A stretch of 64,000 bases of DNA from Mesostigma viride (GCA_009746045.1 RPFO01002063.1:1-64000); one strand, 5' to 3'. Positions 9,890-18,869 are shown, counted from the first letter of the stretch. Numbers and translations: made by a program. Notes: generated by a model from the letters alone, not told the origin.

Positions 9890-10037
9890 GGCCGATCGTT
9901 CTATCCGAGAATGATGGAAGCAGAGTCAGGGTTCACACCAACGCAAGACAAACTTATAGACACTGAGTGCGAAGACGCCGATGTCATCAGGATGTGGAAA
10001 GATTCATTAAATATATATAAATAGCTTACTATCTCTT

Positions 10038-10529
10038 TCACAGAGTTTCAGAAGTGACGGTTATACCGTACGACTCGCAGATCTTTTGGATCGACAGGAT
10101 GCGGTCTACCCACGACCCTGCCTTGACGGCAAACTTGGGACTCAGCCATGCTGCCATCTGGGTGACGAGACGGGGATGAATCCAAGTCCCGCGCTCGTCG
10201 TTTAAGCCGGTAGTGACCTCTTCATATACCGTGGTGGAGGTCGTCTCAGATGTGAGAGGACCCCTCAGATCCTCTTCCAGCTCCTTGACAAACTCTTGAA
10301 CGGTACCAAGCCTCCACCAGTTCGTGAACAGCCTCTTACCGTTGGAGGCTGCGTGGCAAAGGTCCTTCCCGAGAATAAGTCGGTCATTTTTCCTGACCTT
10401 GATTTCCTTGTTTTCATCCACCGTAAAACCCGGGAGGCTTTTGAGAGTAAATATCCAGTGCTTGGCGTTTTCACTTGCGAGTACAAAAAGCGGATGGGTA
10501 AAAGAGGCTCGAGCGGCGAGAAGAGCCAT
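10038..10529 (-). CDS. short KilA-N paralogue
   Basis: A 163-residue protein with an ATG at 10529, chosen because it aligns with the start of the neighbouring KilA-N protein (both have a SFTHPLFVLASENAKHWIF segment). It keeps the whole KilA-N core (RKNDRLILGKDLCHAASNG, GTWIHPRL, AWLSPKFAVKAGSWV) but ends just after it, lacking the roughly 200-residue helical tail of its neighbour. Identity is high over the first 60 residues and lower later. It may act as a competitor of the long form or be a truncated copy. The flank downstream of its stop shows no clear remnant of the missing tail. Confidence 0.8.
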   Translation of the reverse strand: MALLAARASFTHPLFVLASENAKHWIFTLKSLPGFTVDENKEIKVRKNDRLILGKDLCHAASNGKRLFTNWWRLGTVQEFVKELEEDLRGPLTSETTSTTVYEEVTTGLNDERGTWIHPRLVTQMAAWLSPKFAVKAGSWVDRILSIQKICESYGITVTSETL

Positions 10530-10779
10530 TTCCGCTCTCTTTGGATGAGAGTATGGTGAAGACTTGCAAAACCACAAGACAAACAAATAGTCTCATTGTC
10601 CGAACACGCTGATGTCATCGTAGGCGGACATATAACCGGGGGCGGAACGAACGCGTTCTTACACGAAGTTGCATACTTTACTCACAAGTTGCGTATACTT
10701 TGTCCTTTGCTTATTGGTCGATAGTAACTCACAAATTCTGAAGAAGTCAGTGTTTTTTTTTTTGCGTTACATTCTATAA

Positions 10780-11469
10780 ATGTCCAGGTGTCGCGCGTTT
10801 ACGGCCAAAGGGCGTCAGTGCACGCGTTCCTGTTGCGGAAAAAGAAGCGCTAAATGCACACAACACGCTACTATGAGCAAGCGATCGAAGCCTCGCAGGC
10901 ATCGCGTAAAAACAGCCGGGCCCTATAGCTCCGAACGTTCCGACCCTATAGCCGGGCAGTCACCGCTTGAGTTGATGAACCCCGAACCGTTTAACCAAGT
11001 CGTCGCAATTCTCGACCCCGAAAGCAGAATGAACTTGCACGCGTCCAGCACAACGTTAAGATCGCGCGTTCCTGAAGCGATGCTGTTTAATAACAAACAA
11101 ACCCGAAATGCGACCGAAAATGCGTTAGCCGCTGAGTTTAATGAAGCAAGTGAAGCAATAGATCGTGCTCAAATCGAGTTGGAAGATTTTTCTGCCAACA
11201 ACCCGCCACCAGAGCCGGGGTTCCGCTTCGTTTCGCAGCGTCCTCCGTTTCGTCTCTTGCAGCCCCGGACTTGGTTCCAAAGCCCCGTAGCAAGCATGCA
11301 GGAGACTGAAGATCATAAAGAATGGAGCGCTAAACATGATTTTTTACTTAACAAGGTCGCAAGGCAGTCAGAACGCGCGATACAAAATGTGAAAAATCAA
11401 GCTGCTTTAGCCGAACGGCAATATGCTTTAGAAGATATGTACAAACAAATAACCGGGAATCACTATTAA
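10780..11469 (+). CDS. Cys/His N-terminal motif protein with F-box-like segment
   Basis: A 229-residue protein starting at ATG 10780. Its head, CRAFTAKGRQCTRSCCGK...CTQH, is a short Cys/His motif that recurs at the N-termini of many giant-virus proteins and probably binds zinc. Residues about 65-105 (SPLELMNPEPFNQVVAIL...MNLHASSTTLRSRV) resemble an F-box. The C-terminal half is helical with likely coiled coil (residues about 105-135 and 180-225). The promoter region holds a T13 run (10752-10764), and the ATG is directly preceded by tctataa. A sister motif protein lies convergently at 11483-11845. Possibly an adaptor that hijacks ubiquitin ligase; function unproven. Confidence 0.7.
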   Translation: MSRCRAFTAKGRQCTRSCCGKRSAKCTQHATMSKRSKPRRHRVKTAGPYSSERSDPIAGQSPLELMNPEPFNQVVAILDPESRMNLHASSTTLRSRVPEAMLFNNKQTRNATENALAAEFNEASEAIDRAQIELEDFSANNPPPEPGFRFVSQRPPFRLLQPRTWFQSPVASMQETEDHKEWSAKHDFLLNKVARQSERAIQNVKNQAALAERQYALEDMYKQITGNHY

Positions 11470-11482
11470 CCCCAAACAGGAC

Positions 11483-11845
11483 TTAACGCCTCCTGGCATG
11501 GCGTTTCCTCGTGGCGCGATTTTGATGCACGTTCATTGTAAGATGACCCGGAAGTGTAGTAGAAGCCCGGCTTTCTGTGGACGCCGCACCCAAAAGTTCT
11601 GCAGAAGGGCGATAAAGTCGACGCGCAGTCACAGGCCTTAACGGCAGCTCGGGAAGCATTTGGCCCAAAAGGGGCATGTTATCAACGAGTCGGGGGTGTG
11701 GATCCAAGGAATTCCCTGTAACTGGGAGTAGTGCGTTTATGGATCGAGCGGTGTGAGAGGCGTGCACCGCGCAAACGCCGTTTTTCCCGGCGTTGTTTTT
11801 GCATTTTGTCTTTCGCGCCGTGAGTTTTCTGCACTTTTTCGGCAT
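11483..11845 (-). CDS. small Cys/His motif protein
   Basis: A 120-residue basic protein with its ATG at 11845, preceded by an AT-rich stretch. Its N-terminus, CRKLTARKTKCKNNAGKNGVCAVH, has the same Cys/His spacing as the protein at 10780, so both belong to one motif family common in giant viruses. The rest is low in recognisable structure and ends in a strongly basic tail (RATRKRHARRR) suited to nucleic-acid binding or nuclear import. It converges with the 10780 gene with only 13 bases between stops. Confidence 0.6.
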   Translation of the reverse strand: MPKKCRKLTARKTKCKNNAGKNGVCAVHASHTARSINALLPVTGNSLDPHPRLVDNMPLLGQMLPELPLRPVTARRLYRPSAELLGAASTESRASTTLPGHLTMNVHQNRATRKRHARRR

Positions 11846-12052
11846 CACTGTATATAATTATAAAACAACAAAACTGTTTATACACGCGGCATGGGCCTCT
11901 CACCCCCTTCCGGAACGTTCGCCCTTTCCGAAGCTTGTTCCGAGATCGTCAATGCTTTTTTGAGGTTTTCCTCTGCCCTTTTTCGTTACAGCTCGGCAGG
12001 CGCGTCTAGGCATGTATACTTTACAGGGGCGAATTTTTATCCCGAGATTGAT

Positions 12053-13000
12053 TTAGACATTCCGAACATTACGGTACAATTTTGTGAACCCGTACACTCC
12101 CGTCAGCGCCAAAAGCAGCGTGATCACAATCATAAACACCAACGGTGTTCGAATGAACACGTGAAAATTGTACGTCGAATACGACTCGTCTGGAAGATCC
12201 CTCAAGTCAAGTCGCGGGTTCATCACGTACTTGTTTATTTCCTGCCACGTCCCCGACTTGATCTCCACCCTATCTCTGAGCCCCTCGGACGAGAAATACA
12301 GCGTGTTATCCAATCCGCACTTCTCTGGAATTCTAAATCCCACGCCGTAACCCCTTGCAGCGTTCGCAAACGCGAGATAATCGATCAGGGACTTTACAAT
12401 TCCTCCCGTGCGACTCGCTCGGATCATGAAATCACTGTATGCTTCCCTGCCTCTGACGTGCACGACGGTGGAGAGGCACGTCGGGTCCAGAAAAACCTCG
12501 AAAACTTGCACCAAACGCCGGTGTTCTAGCTCCTCAGTGAACAGTCCGCGGTGAAGTAGAGAAGAATGAAACACGAGCAGGTCTCCGGGATTCATTTCTA
12601 GTTGCAATCGGCTTGCGTGCAGACTCGGGAGTTCAAGCCAAGAATAGGCGACTCGTTTGTGAGAGCCGGGGATGAGTTCCATCACTGTCGTGTCCAGATA
12701 CGTGAGACACGTGTAAAACGGCGGAGTAAACGGATTTTCGCGACCCTGATAAATGATATCTCTGTGGAAACTCGACGCATCCGCAGAGTTGTTGTTGTCG
12801 CTCACTCGAAATTTGACGAAATCGACTTTGCCCCACGCGAGCCGTTGTCGAACGCTCTGCAACATTCTTTGACGGATGAAGGACTCCATAGCCGCGTAAT
12901 CGACTTCATTCTTGCGAATGCACGCTACTCCTTCTTTAATATCCGATTCTCCCAGCGCGCCCCTCATAACGAGAAACCCCCTGTCGTCCAATTCCTCCAT
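12053..13000 (-). CDS. PhyH-like Fe(II)/2-oxoglutarate dioxygenase with C-terminal membrane anchor
   Basis: A 315-residue protein with an ATG at 13000 (the frame stays open upstream, but that part reads as promoter DNA). The family signature is visible: the metal-binding HxD in SSFHRDI (residues about 84-87), the distal histidine in GDLLVFHSSLLHRG, and the 2-oxoglutarate-binding arginine shortly after (RRLVQVFEV). These place it with phytanoyl-CoA dioxygenase-like enzymes, which hydroxylate small molecules or modified residues. The last 35 residues contain a hydrophobic helix (PLVFMIVITLLLALTGVYGF) followed by basic residues, a tail anchor unusual for this family. The substrate cannot be read from sequence. 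The anchor suggests action at a virion or host membrane. Confidence 0.75.
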   Translation of the reverse strand: MEELDDRGFLVMRGALGESDIKEGVACIRKNEVDYAAMESFIRQRMLQSVRQRLAWGKVDFVKFRVSDNNNSADASSFHRDIIYQGRENPFTPPFYTCLTYLDTTVMELIPGSHKRVAYSWLELPSLHASRLQLEMNPGDLLVFHSSLLHRGLFTEELEHRRLVQVFEVFLDPTCLSTVVHVRGREAYSDFMIRASRTGGIVKSLIDYLAFANAARGYGVGFRIPEKCGLDNTLYFSSEGLRDRVEIKSGTWQEINKYVMNPRLDLRDLPDESYSTYNFHVFIRTPLVFMIVITLLLALTGVYGFTKLYRNVRNV

Positions 13001-13393
13001 CGCCGCAGTTACAACAGAATACGTGTTTTTAATTCCCCTCCAGCCCCCCTTGGGTCCCTCCCAGGGCCCCCTCCTGGGTCCCTGCGGTGTGCTCGTCCCG
13101 TGGCCCGCTGGTCGGCCCGTGGTACCGTAACGGCTGGCGGTCGGCGCGTAACCGCCGTCTAGTCCGTCCGTAACCGCGGCCCGGCACGGGGATGTAACGG
13201 TTTTCGGAGGAGACGTGGCGCGTCTCGCGCCAGAATAAATGTCCACGGACACGTAACGGAACCTAACCGCCGACCGCGTAATTTTTTCACGCGGCGAGGC
13301 GAGCACCGCGCGGGTATAAAACCCCGCCGCCCTCCTCGTCGCACGCACTCTCGCTCTCTCTCTCACGCTCTCGAACCCTTTCCATTTCCTGCC
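13001..13393. promoter_or_regulatory. divergent promoter with TAACCG/CCCGTGG motifs and TATA box
   Basis: This divergent spacer carries several TAACCG or TAACGG hexamers (near 13125, 13147, 13168, 13194, 13253, 13262) and CCCGTGG at 13097-13103 and 13116-13122. A TATA box (tataaaa) at 13315-13321 lies 73 bases before the ATG at 13394, followed by a CT-rich leader. The same layout recurs upstream of the genes at 17282, 17908 and 19123. Confidence 0.65.
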
Positions 13394-14135
13394 ATGGCGA
13401 CTGCGGCCTGCCGCGATTGCGGCCTGCGTTTCCCGAAGGACAGCGCCGAGTTCCTCCCCAAGCGCGGTTGCAAGCGCACGAGTCGCTGTTCCAAGTGCCG
13501 CTCCAAACGCCTCGCCAACGCAAAGCGCAACAAGGCCGAGAAGCAGAGGATCGAGGAGGAGCTATGGCAGCGGATGAAGCACGAAATGGGGCTCTTCGAA
13601 ACGCCCCGTGACGAGAACTTCCCCGCCCCAAGAAGGTGTGCGTTCCCTCCCGCCGCCGCCGCGATTTCAAGCCTCCGCACGACGGGATGGGCGCCAGAGT
13701 CAAGGATCTGCCCAGACTCTCCATGCGGTGCTCCGATTTCTCTCGCGGCAACCCGCTTGCCGCCTGGGTGGTGACTCGCGACGAGATTTTGGGCCGCGAA
13801 AACGCCGCTCGCGAGCTGAGAATGCCCGTTTGGCCCGGATGGACAGGGAAAATCGCGAGGCCCCCGTTTCTGTCGACCAAGTCGAGGAGGAGGAGCAGGA
13901 GGAGGAGGAGGAGCAGGCTCCTTCCGATCACGAGATGAGCGATTTCGAAGGCTCCGTCCCCTCGTACTCTTACACCTCCTCCGAGGAGGAGGAGGAGGTG
14001 GGGAGCAAGTCCCCCCGCCAGGATCTGGACGTGGATGACACGTTCTTCGGCTGCAACTTTGACGATCTGGACTTGGATGCCAGCTTCGATCCGTGCAAGA
14101 GCCTGCACGACATGGCCGCCTCTGTCAAACTGTGA
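13394..14135 (+). CDS. zinc-motif acidic-tail protein (two frame breaks)
   Basis: The ATG at 13394 follows a TATA box and CT-rich leader. The protein reads through three frames. The first 80 residues hold a four-cysteine motif (CRDCGLRF...CSKCRSKR) and a basic helix. The middle (PHDGMGARVKDLPRLSM, AAWVVTRDEILGRENAA) is in the second frame. The acidic C-terminus (runs of Glu, then YSYTSSEEEEE, FDDLDLD) is in the third, ending at 14135. One added C at the C4 run 13626-13629 and one at the C3 run 13825-13827 restore a single frame of about 247 residues. Zinc motif plus acidic region suggests a transcriptional regulator, but no family is recognised. Confidence 0.55.
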
Positions 14136-14267
14136 ATACTGTGGGGAATAGACCTCTGTCAGCCCCTCTCTCCTATTTATTAAACTCGTAATCCTATTTT
14201 TAATGCAAACTCGACTTGTGTCTCAAACATGCGTGCCCACAATGAGTCTCCTCTAATTCTGGCATAG
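14136..14267. terminator. 3' flank of the acidic-tail gene
   Basis: Just after the stop at 14135 comes an AT-rich stretch with tatttattaaactcg (about 14174-14188). It resembles the TTATT...AAT tracts that follow the stops at 18738 and 20100 and may mark transcript 3' ends. No gene is visible. Confidence 0.3.
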
Positions 14268-15560
14268 GGGGTGGAGATAGTGGAGATAGTGGAGATGCAT
14301 CTCCATACCCCCCCTCCCTTCTCCCAAAACTTTTCTGGCAGGAAATACTCATGCAAATTCCAATATTGTCCCGTGGAATCCTAACTGTCCAATTATAAGT
14401 ATTTTACGCGATGGTGACGCGTGACAGCATAAGAGGGTGCGCGGGCGGTGGAGATAGTGGAGATAGTGGAGATGCATCTCCATACCCCCCCTCCTCTCGA
14501 AAAACTTTCCCGGGCGGTGACGGAGTGGAGATAGTGGAGATGGAGGTGGAGATAGGTACCTCCACGACTTTGACCTTTGTGTTTGGAAAAGGAGAAGGCT
14601 TTTGGAGGAAACGGATAGCGGGATGCGATCAGGCGACTCTCTGGCTTTCCGTGCCCGCCCCTCTCTCGACCCAGTTCCCACCGGGTGGGGAGAATTCTCG
14701 GCATTCGACAGAGTGGAGATAGTGGAGATAGTGGAGATTCATCTCCATACCCCCCCCTCCCTTGAAAAACTTTTTCCTGGACCAGAGTTCTCGCATCTGC
14801 CGCCAAGCACTGTCTCTCTGCTGCCCATAAAATTTTGTATATTTACAACTATTTCTCTCTGCTGCCCATAAAATTTTGTATATATTCCACGGGAAGTATA
14901 AAAGTTTCCCTCTGCTGCCCATAAAATTTTGTATATATTCCACGGGAAGTATAAAAGTTTCCCTCTGCTGCCCATAAAATTTTGTATATATTCCACGGGA
15001 AGTATAAAAGTTTCCCTCTGCTGCCCATAAAATTTTGTATATTTACAACTATTTCTCTCTGCTGCCCATAAAATTTTATGTATATTCATAGCATTTCCCG
15101 GCACCTGCCAGCGCAGAGACTGCATTCCGTTCCAGCCAAAAAAGTTTTTGGAAGGAGGGGGGGGTATGGAGATGCATCTCCACTATCTCCACTATCTCCA
15201 CTCCGTGGAATCCCGAGGACTGGCTCTCGAGCACCGAGAAACTTGTCATGAAACCCGGTTTATCAGAATCCTAGAGACTCCCCCGAACCGATCCCGCTGT
15301 TCCTTTCCTCCAAAATCCTTCTCCTTTTCGAAACACAAAGGTCAAAGTGGTGGAGGTACCTATCTCCACCTCCATCTCCACTATCTCCACCCCGTGCTGG
15401 CGTCTGTCACCATCGCGTAAAATACTTGGAATTGGACAGTTAGGATTCCACGGGACAATATTGGAATTTGCGTGAGTATTTCCTGCCAGAAAAGTTTTGG
15501 GAGAAGGGAGGGGGGGGTATGGAGATGAATCTCCACTATCTCCATCTCCACTCCACACTG
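14268..15560. repeat. large imperfect inverted repeat with palindromic modules
   Basis: Two arms, about 14268-14810 and 15125-15560, are inverted copies. Matching landmarks include the AATATTGTCCCGTGG block (about 14362 versus 15447), GACCTTTGTGTTT (about 14571 versus 15331) and a GGTACCTCCAC block. Each arm holds copies of a module: repeated GGAGATAGT, then the perfect palindrome GGAGATGCATCTCC, then a C-run. Copies lie near 14275, 14450 and 14705 on the left and 15160 and 15517 on the right. The left arm has one extra module. Between the arms lies the AT-rich tandem array at 14817-15085. No open frame of quality lies inside. Confidence 0.85.
14817..15085. repeat. AT-rich tandem array at the centre of the inverted repeat
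   Basis: Six units start at 14817, 14858, 14911, 14964, 15017 and 15058. All share CTGCTGCCCATAAAATTTT. Three 53-base units carry ATATTCCACGGGAAGTATAAAAG, including a TATA-like core and the CCCGTGG motif in reverse; the outer units are a 41-base version with TTTACAACTATTT, and the last has diverged. The short-long-long-long-short order is roughly symmetrical. Confidence 0.85.
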
Positions 15561-15600
15561 CCGCGGGCCTCGTCGCGCTTCTCGCATCCGTCACCTGCCG

Positions 15601-15677
15601 GACTATGCTCGCATCTGTCACTCCCGTGGACTATGCTCGCATCTGTCACTCCCGTGGACTATGCTTGCGTCTGTCAC
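15601..15677. repeat. three 28-bp tandem repeats
   Basis: Three copies of gactatgctcgcatctgtca plus ctcccgtg follow one another directly, the last one diverged. Each full copy ends in the CCCGTGG motif seen throughout the 13-20.6 kb block. They lie between the inverted repeat and the 3' end of the gene at 15855. Confidence 0.75.
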
Positions 15678-15854
15678 CTACCTAGGCTGTTTAGGACTTG
15701 TGTTTTTTCGCGAAAGTTTGGGTGACTCATTGTTGAGATTGGGCTCATTGTTGGACTTGTGTTTTTTCATTAAAAAATAAAGGATAGATTACACCCCGTC
15801 ACGGGGCTAGACTAAGTGTGTACACGACCCTGGCCACCTTGGCCACATCCTAAT

Positions 15855-17282
15855 TTACACAACCCTGGCCACCTTGGCGCGAGAACGGGTCACCATCTTC
15901 TCCATCTCCCCGCGTTTCCGCGAGGAGCTGCGCAGGATCATCTGTGTGATCTGCACGACCGGCGCCTGCTCCACAGCCTGCACCACTGGCGCCTGCTCCT
16001 CCTGGCGCCACATGCAGAAGGCGGACGGAATGCCCTCTGCCTTCCTCCTCTCCTCCTGCAACATCTTCTCCTCGCGCTCCTTCTTCTCCTTCTGCCTCCT
16101 CTCCTCCTGCAGCTCCCTCTCCTCCTGCTCAAACAGCCTCGACAGCTGCATGGTCTTGTGCATCAAGCGCGCGGCACGCATTTCTGCGACCTCCTCCTCC
16201 GTCGTTGCTGGGTGCTTCTCATACTCCCTCAGCTCCTCCAAGCACTCCTCCTGCAACCGCGCCTGGTAGATCGGAAACTCATACATGACCTTCTTCTCCG
16301 AGGGGATCGCAGCGCGCTCCTTCTGAATCTCCGCCAGCACCGGGGTCAGGCACCAAGCGGGCAAGGCCCTGAACCCACTGTAGACCCAGTTGGGGACGCA
16401 CTCGGAGGCCTTCTCCATCCTCTCGGATTCCATCGGGTCCCGGGAGGGATTCCGCATGTGCACCTTGAACCGGATATCCCTCAGCCTGCGAACGACTTCC
16501 TCCATGTTCTTGATCGCCGGCTTGATGCTCTCGCTGGTGTCGAGCTGCTCCTCCGAAGGCGCGGACATGTTGAATTCCATCCTGGACTTGGTAAGCATCC
16601 AGATGGGGTTGGAGTGCATCCTCGGGTTGTGGTTCAGGAAGAACTTCAAAGCGGAAGGCCTGCCCCCGTCGCAATCGATGGAGTACCTCGACGGAGTGTT
16701 CCTGAACTCCACCTTGGCGTCTTCCGCCTCCCTCATCTCGAGCCAGATGCGCCTCTCGTCGAAAAAGTCCTTCCTGCGCACCAGCTCCTTGATGTCCAGC
16801 TTCTGGCCCAGCTTCTCGGCGTCCTTGGCGCTCCTCGAGTGCATAAAGCCGTTCCAGCAGATCTCTTTGGTGGTGTCGCAGAGGAGCTCGATCGTCTTCT
16901 CCCTCTGCATGTGCGCCTTCTCCACCAGCTCGTCGTTGAGGCCGAGCTCGATCTTGTCGTTCCAGTTCTTGGCGTCGCATGACCACGTAATGAAGGTACC
17001 CCGCGGAGTCGGCGTGGTGCGGATTTTGGGCGGCTCGTTGAAGAGCTGCACGGACTTCTGGAAAACGCTGCGAGCCTTCTTCAATCCGTGAAGGGAGGTG
17101 CGATGGCGCTTGAACTTGTCGGTGGAAGGCCTCCCGCTGTACTCGTAGAGGAGAAAAGGGATAGGCTTCTTGTACTCGCCGAAATGCGCCTCGCCTCTGG
17201 CCAGAAAAACTTCGCGCTTGAGGAAGATATCCCGCTCGCACAGGAGGATGGCGAGATCCGAGGGGCCTTGGTATTCCGCCAT
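15855..17282 (-). CDS. hypothetical protein with C-terminal coiled coil
   Basis: A 475-residue protein with its ATG at 17282, 81 bases downstream of a TATA box at 17363-17369; the frame is open further upstream, but that DNA is promoter. The first 300 residues look globular (FLLYEYSGRPSTDKFKRHR, TFITWSCDAKNWNDKIE, GRPSALKFFLNHNPR) without a recognised fold. Residues about 350-435 form a long charged coiled coil rich in Glu, Gln, Lys and Arg, followed by a tail with two APVVQ repeats and a basic end. It diverges from the gene at 17908, sharing a 625-base promoter region. Function unknown; intact and well formed. Confidence 0.65.
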   Translation of the reverse strand: MAEYQGPSDLAILLCERDIFLKREVFLARGEAHFGEYKKPIPFLLYEYSGRPSTDKFKRHRTSLHGLKKARSVFQKSVQLFNEPPKIRTTPTPRGTFITWSCDAKNWNDKIELGLNDELVEKAHMQREKTIELLCDTTKEICWNGFMHSRSAKDAEKLGQKLDIKELVRRKDFFDERRIWLEMREAEDAKVEFRNTPSRYSIDCDGGRPSALKFFLNHNPRMHSNPIWMLTKSRMEFNMSAPSEEQLDTSESIKPAIKNMEEVVRRLRDIRFKVHMRNPSRDPMESERMEKASECVPNWVYSGFRALPAWCLTPVLAEIQKERAAIPSEKKVMYEFPIYQARLQEECLEELREYEKHPATTEEEVAEMRAARLMHKTMQLSRLFEQEERELQEERRQKEKKEREEKMLQEERRKAEGIPSAFCMWRQEEQAPVVQAVEQAPVVQITQMILRSSSRKRGEMEKMVTRSRAKVARVV

Positions 17283-17907
17283 AGCTGCGAAAGTGTGAGA
17301 GGAGAGTGTTGGGTGCGTTGAGCGAGTGGGATGCGAGTGGCGAGACGAGGTGGGGAGGCGCCTTTTATACCTTGCTGCCACTTCTTGACGAGATCTCCCG
17401 TGGTCGAGTGCTGAAGTCCGCATATCGCTTCGTGGCGAGCCACGAGCCGCTAGATAGGCGCGTGCAACCGTAACCGTCGTCGTAACCGCGCAAAAGTGTC
17501 CCGTGGACACTGGCGACCACGGGATTTTTTTCTTCTAGAAGCGTAACCGTAACTATCTTGTCCCAGTAGACCGTGGAAGGCCACGGGATTTTTTCCGCGG
17601 CGGCGTAACCGTAACTATCCGATTCCGTAACCGCCGGATATTTTTTCCCGTGGCTGCGTGGCCGCGAAAACCCTGTCCCCGTGGACAAAGTAACCGCCGG
17701 AAAGTTCTCCTGTGGCAGCGTGGCCGCGCAAATAAATATCCCCGTGGTGGACCGCGGCCCAGTAACGGCCGAAAAGTGGCTACGTGGCTAATTCAGCACC
17801 TTGTAACCGCCCGGCGGCCTGGAAGGTATAAAACCCGGTGCACGACCACGGGGCTCTCACCTCGCTCTCACTAGCACCTGATATCTAACTCTCTCTCTCT
17901 CTCAGCT
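17283..17907. promoter_or_regulatory. bidirectional promoter dense in TAACCG and CCCGTGG motifs
   Basis: The region serves divergent genes at 17282 and 17908. TATA boxes lie at 17363-17369 (minus) and 17827-17833 (plus). Between 17465 and 17810 at least seven GTAACCG and one GTAACGG occur, partly in pairs (GTAACCGTAACTATC twice, near 17542 and 17605). CCCGTGG or its reverse occurs at 17500, 17517, 17581, 17647, 17678, 17741 and 17846, several next to T-runs (CCACGGGATTTTTT). TAACCG/TAACGG resembles the Myb-type recognition element; that link is inference. Confidence 0.7.
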
Positions 17908-18738
17908 ATGGCCGACCAGTCCACTTTGGTGACGTACAAAGTCCCAGAGCTTTATGAACTCCGTCAGAAAACTGATCCCTTCGGTGACTTCTCTGAGTAC
18001 AATGTCTTGTGCGTGGGGGAACTCGATGTTGTGGGAGCACTCGCGGCTGAAACCGTGCGAACGGGGATGTGTACGATCACCAAGGTGACAGCTCACGTTA
18101 TGGAGCGCTATGCGAGCATGGGGGGCTTCGCAACCTCTCTGGACATGCTTTATGCGCATTGCATGCTCGTTTCTCCCACTAATGCCAAGAACAGCAAATG
18201 TGTGGCTTCTTATGGGATGACCGTGAGGGACGGGAAAGTGGTCAAAACAAGGCCTTTCGGCTTTGACGCGGTATGGAATCCTTCCCCGGAGCTGATCTTG
18301 GTCAACTGGCCCATCAACACGGCTAAGCAGCCCTACACGATTCTCAACGTGGGCATCATCTGGCCTCCGGCGTTCTCCGTGGCCGACATGACCGAGAAGG
18401 ATCTGCTTCCCTCCGCCCCCGGCGCCCCGAAGACGCGCTTGGAGAAAGCCATTGAGAGATATAACATCCCCCTGAGAGGTCACTGGATGCCTATCACCTC
18501 TCGCCTGGTTTCCGCGGACCAGCTCGCTGGACCCACGGAGGAAATTCAGGAAATTCAAAGGAAGAAAGAAGCGGCTTGGGTGGAGATTCAGGATGCTGAG
18601 AAACGTGCCTGGCAGGAGCAGTGCCAGAGGATCCGGGAAGACCACATTGCTAGGATGCACGCCGAGATGGCCAAGGCCAATCCTTCCACTGAAATTGTCG
18701 TTGCTGGAAAGCAAGTGGATGTATCTCTGGTTCAGTAA
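17908..18738 (+). CDS. hypothetical protein, conserved promoter class
   Basis: A 276-residue intact protein whose ATG at 17908 follows a CT-repeat leader (actctctctctctctctcag). The first 190 residues look globular with several hydrophobic strands (YNVLCVGELDVVGALAAETV, PFGFDAVWNPSPELILVNW, TILNVGIIWPPAF). Residues about 208-255 form a Glu/Gln/Arg-rich coiled coil. No catalytic motif or family is recognised. An AT-rich tract with tattatttttattaatgaaaa follows the stop, matching the one after the gene at 20100. Its shared promoter with the 17282 gene suggests joint expression. Confidence 0.65.
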   Translation: MADQSTLVTYKVPELYELRQKTDPFGDFSEYNVLCVGELDVVGALAAETVRTGMCTITKVTAHVMERYASMGGFATSLDMLYAHCMLVSPTNAKNSKCVASYGMTVRDGKVVKTRPFGFDAVWNPSPELILVNWPINTAKQPYTILNVGIIWPPAFSVADMTEKDLLPSAPGAPKTRLEKAIERYNIPLRGHWMPITSRLVSADQLAGPTEEIQEIQRKKEAAWVEIQDAEKRAWQEQCQRIREDHIARMHAEMAKANPSTEIVVAGKQVDVSLVQ

Positions 18739-18869
18739 ATGATCCTTGTGTATTATTTTTATTAATGAAAAACCATTTTCACACAAACTTGAATACCAAC
18801 AATGAGTCAAACACAATTGCATGCCAAGTGGCAAAATACTTCAAGTAGTATTTCCGGACGGGTCCGTAC

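Noticed and set aside
12053..13366. Extended 437-residue start for the dioxygenase at 13366
   Set aside because: The extra 122 residues are Arg/Pro-rich and overlap TAACCG motifs and a TATA box of the opposite gene; the family-like start is the ATG at 13000.
13636..13791. Intron in the 13394 gene, from the donor-like AAGGTGTGC at 13634
   Set aside because: The skipped part encodes sensible protein in the second frame, neighbouring viral genes have no introns, and single-base C-run slips explain both breaks.
14817..15085. CRISPR-like array (regular 41/53-bp units); also the 28-bp repeats at 15601
   Set aside because: Units are tandem with no unique spacers, no cas genes are present, and the setting is eukaryotic or viral.
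17283..17510. Extended start for the minus-strand gene ending at 15855
   Set aside because: The upstream part crosses the TATA box at 17363-17369 and has non-coding composition; the ATG at 17282 matches the promoter spacing of the sister genes.
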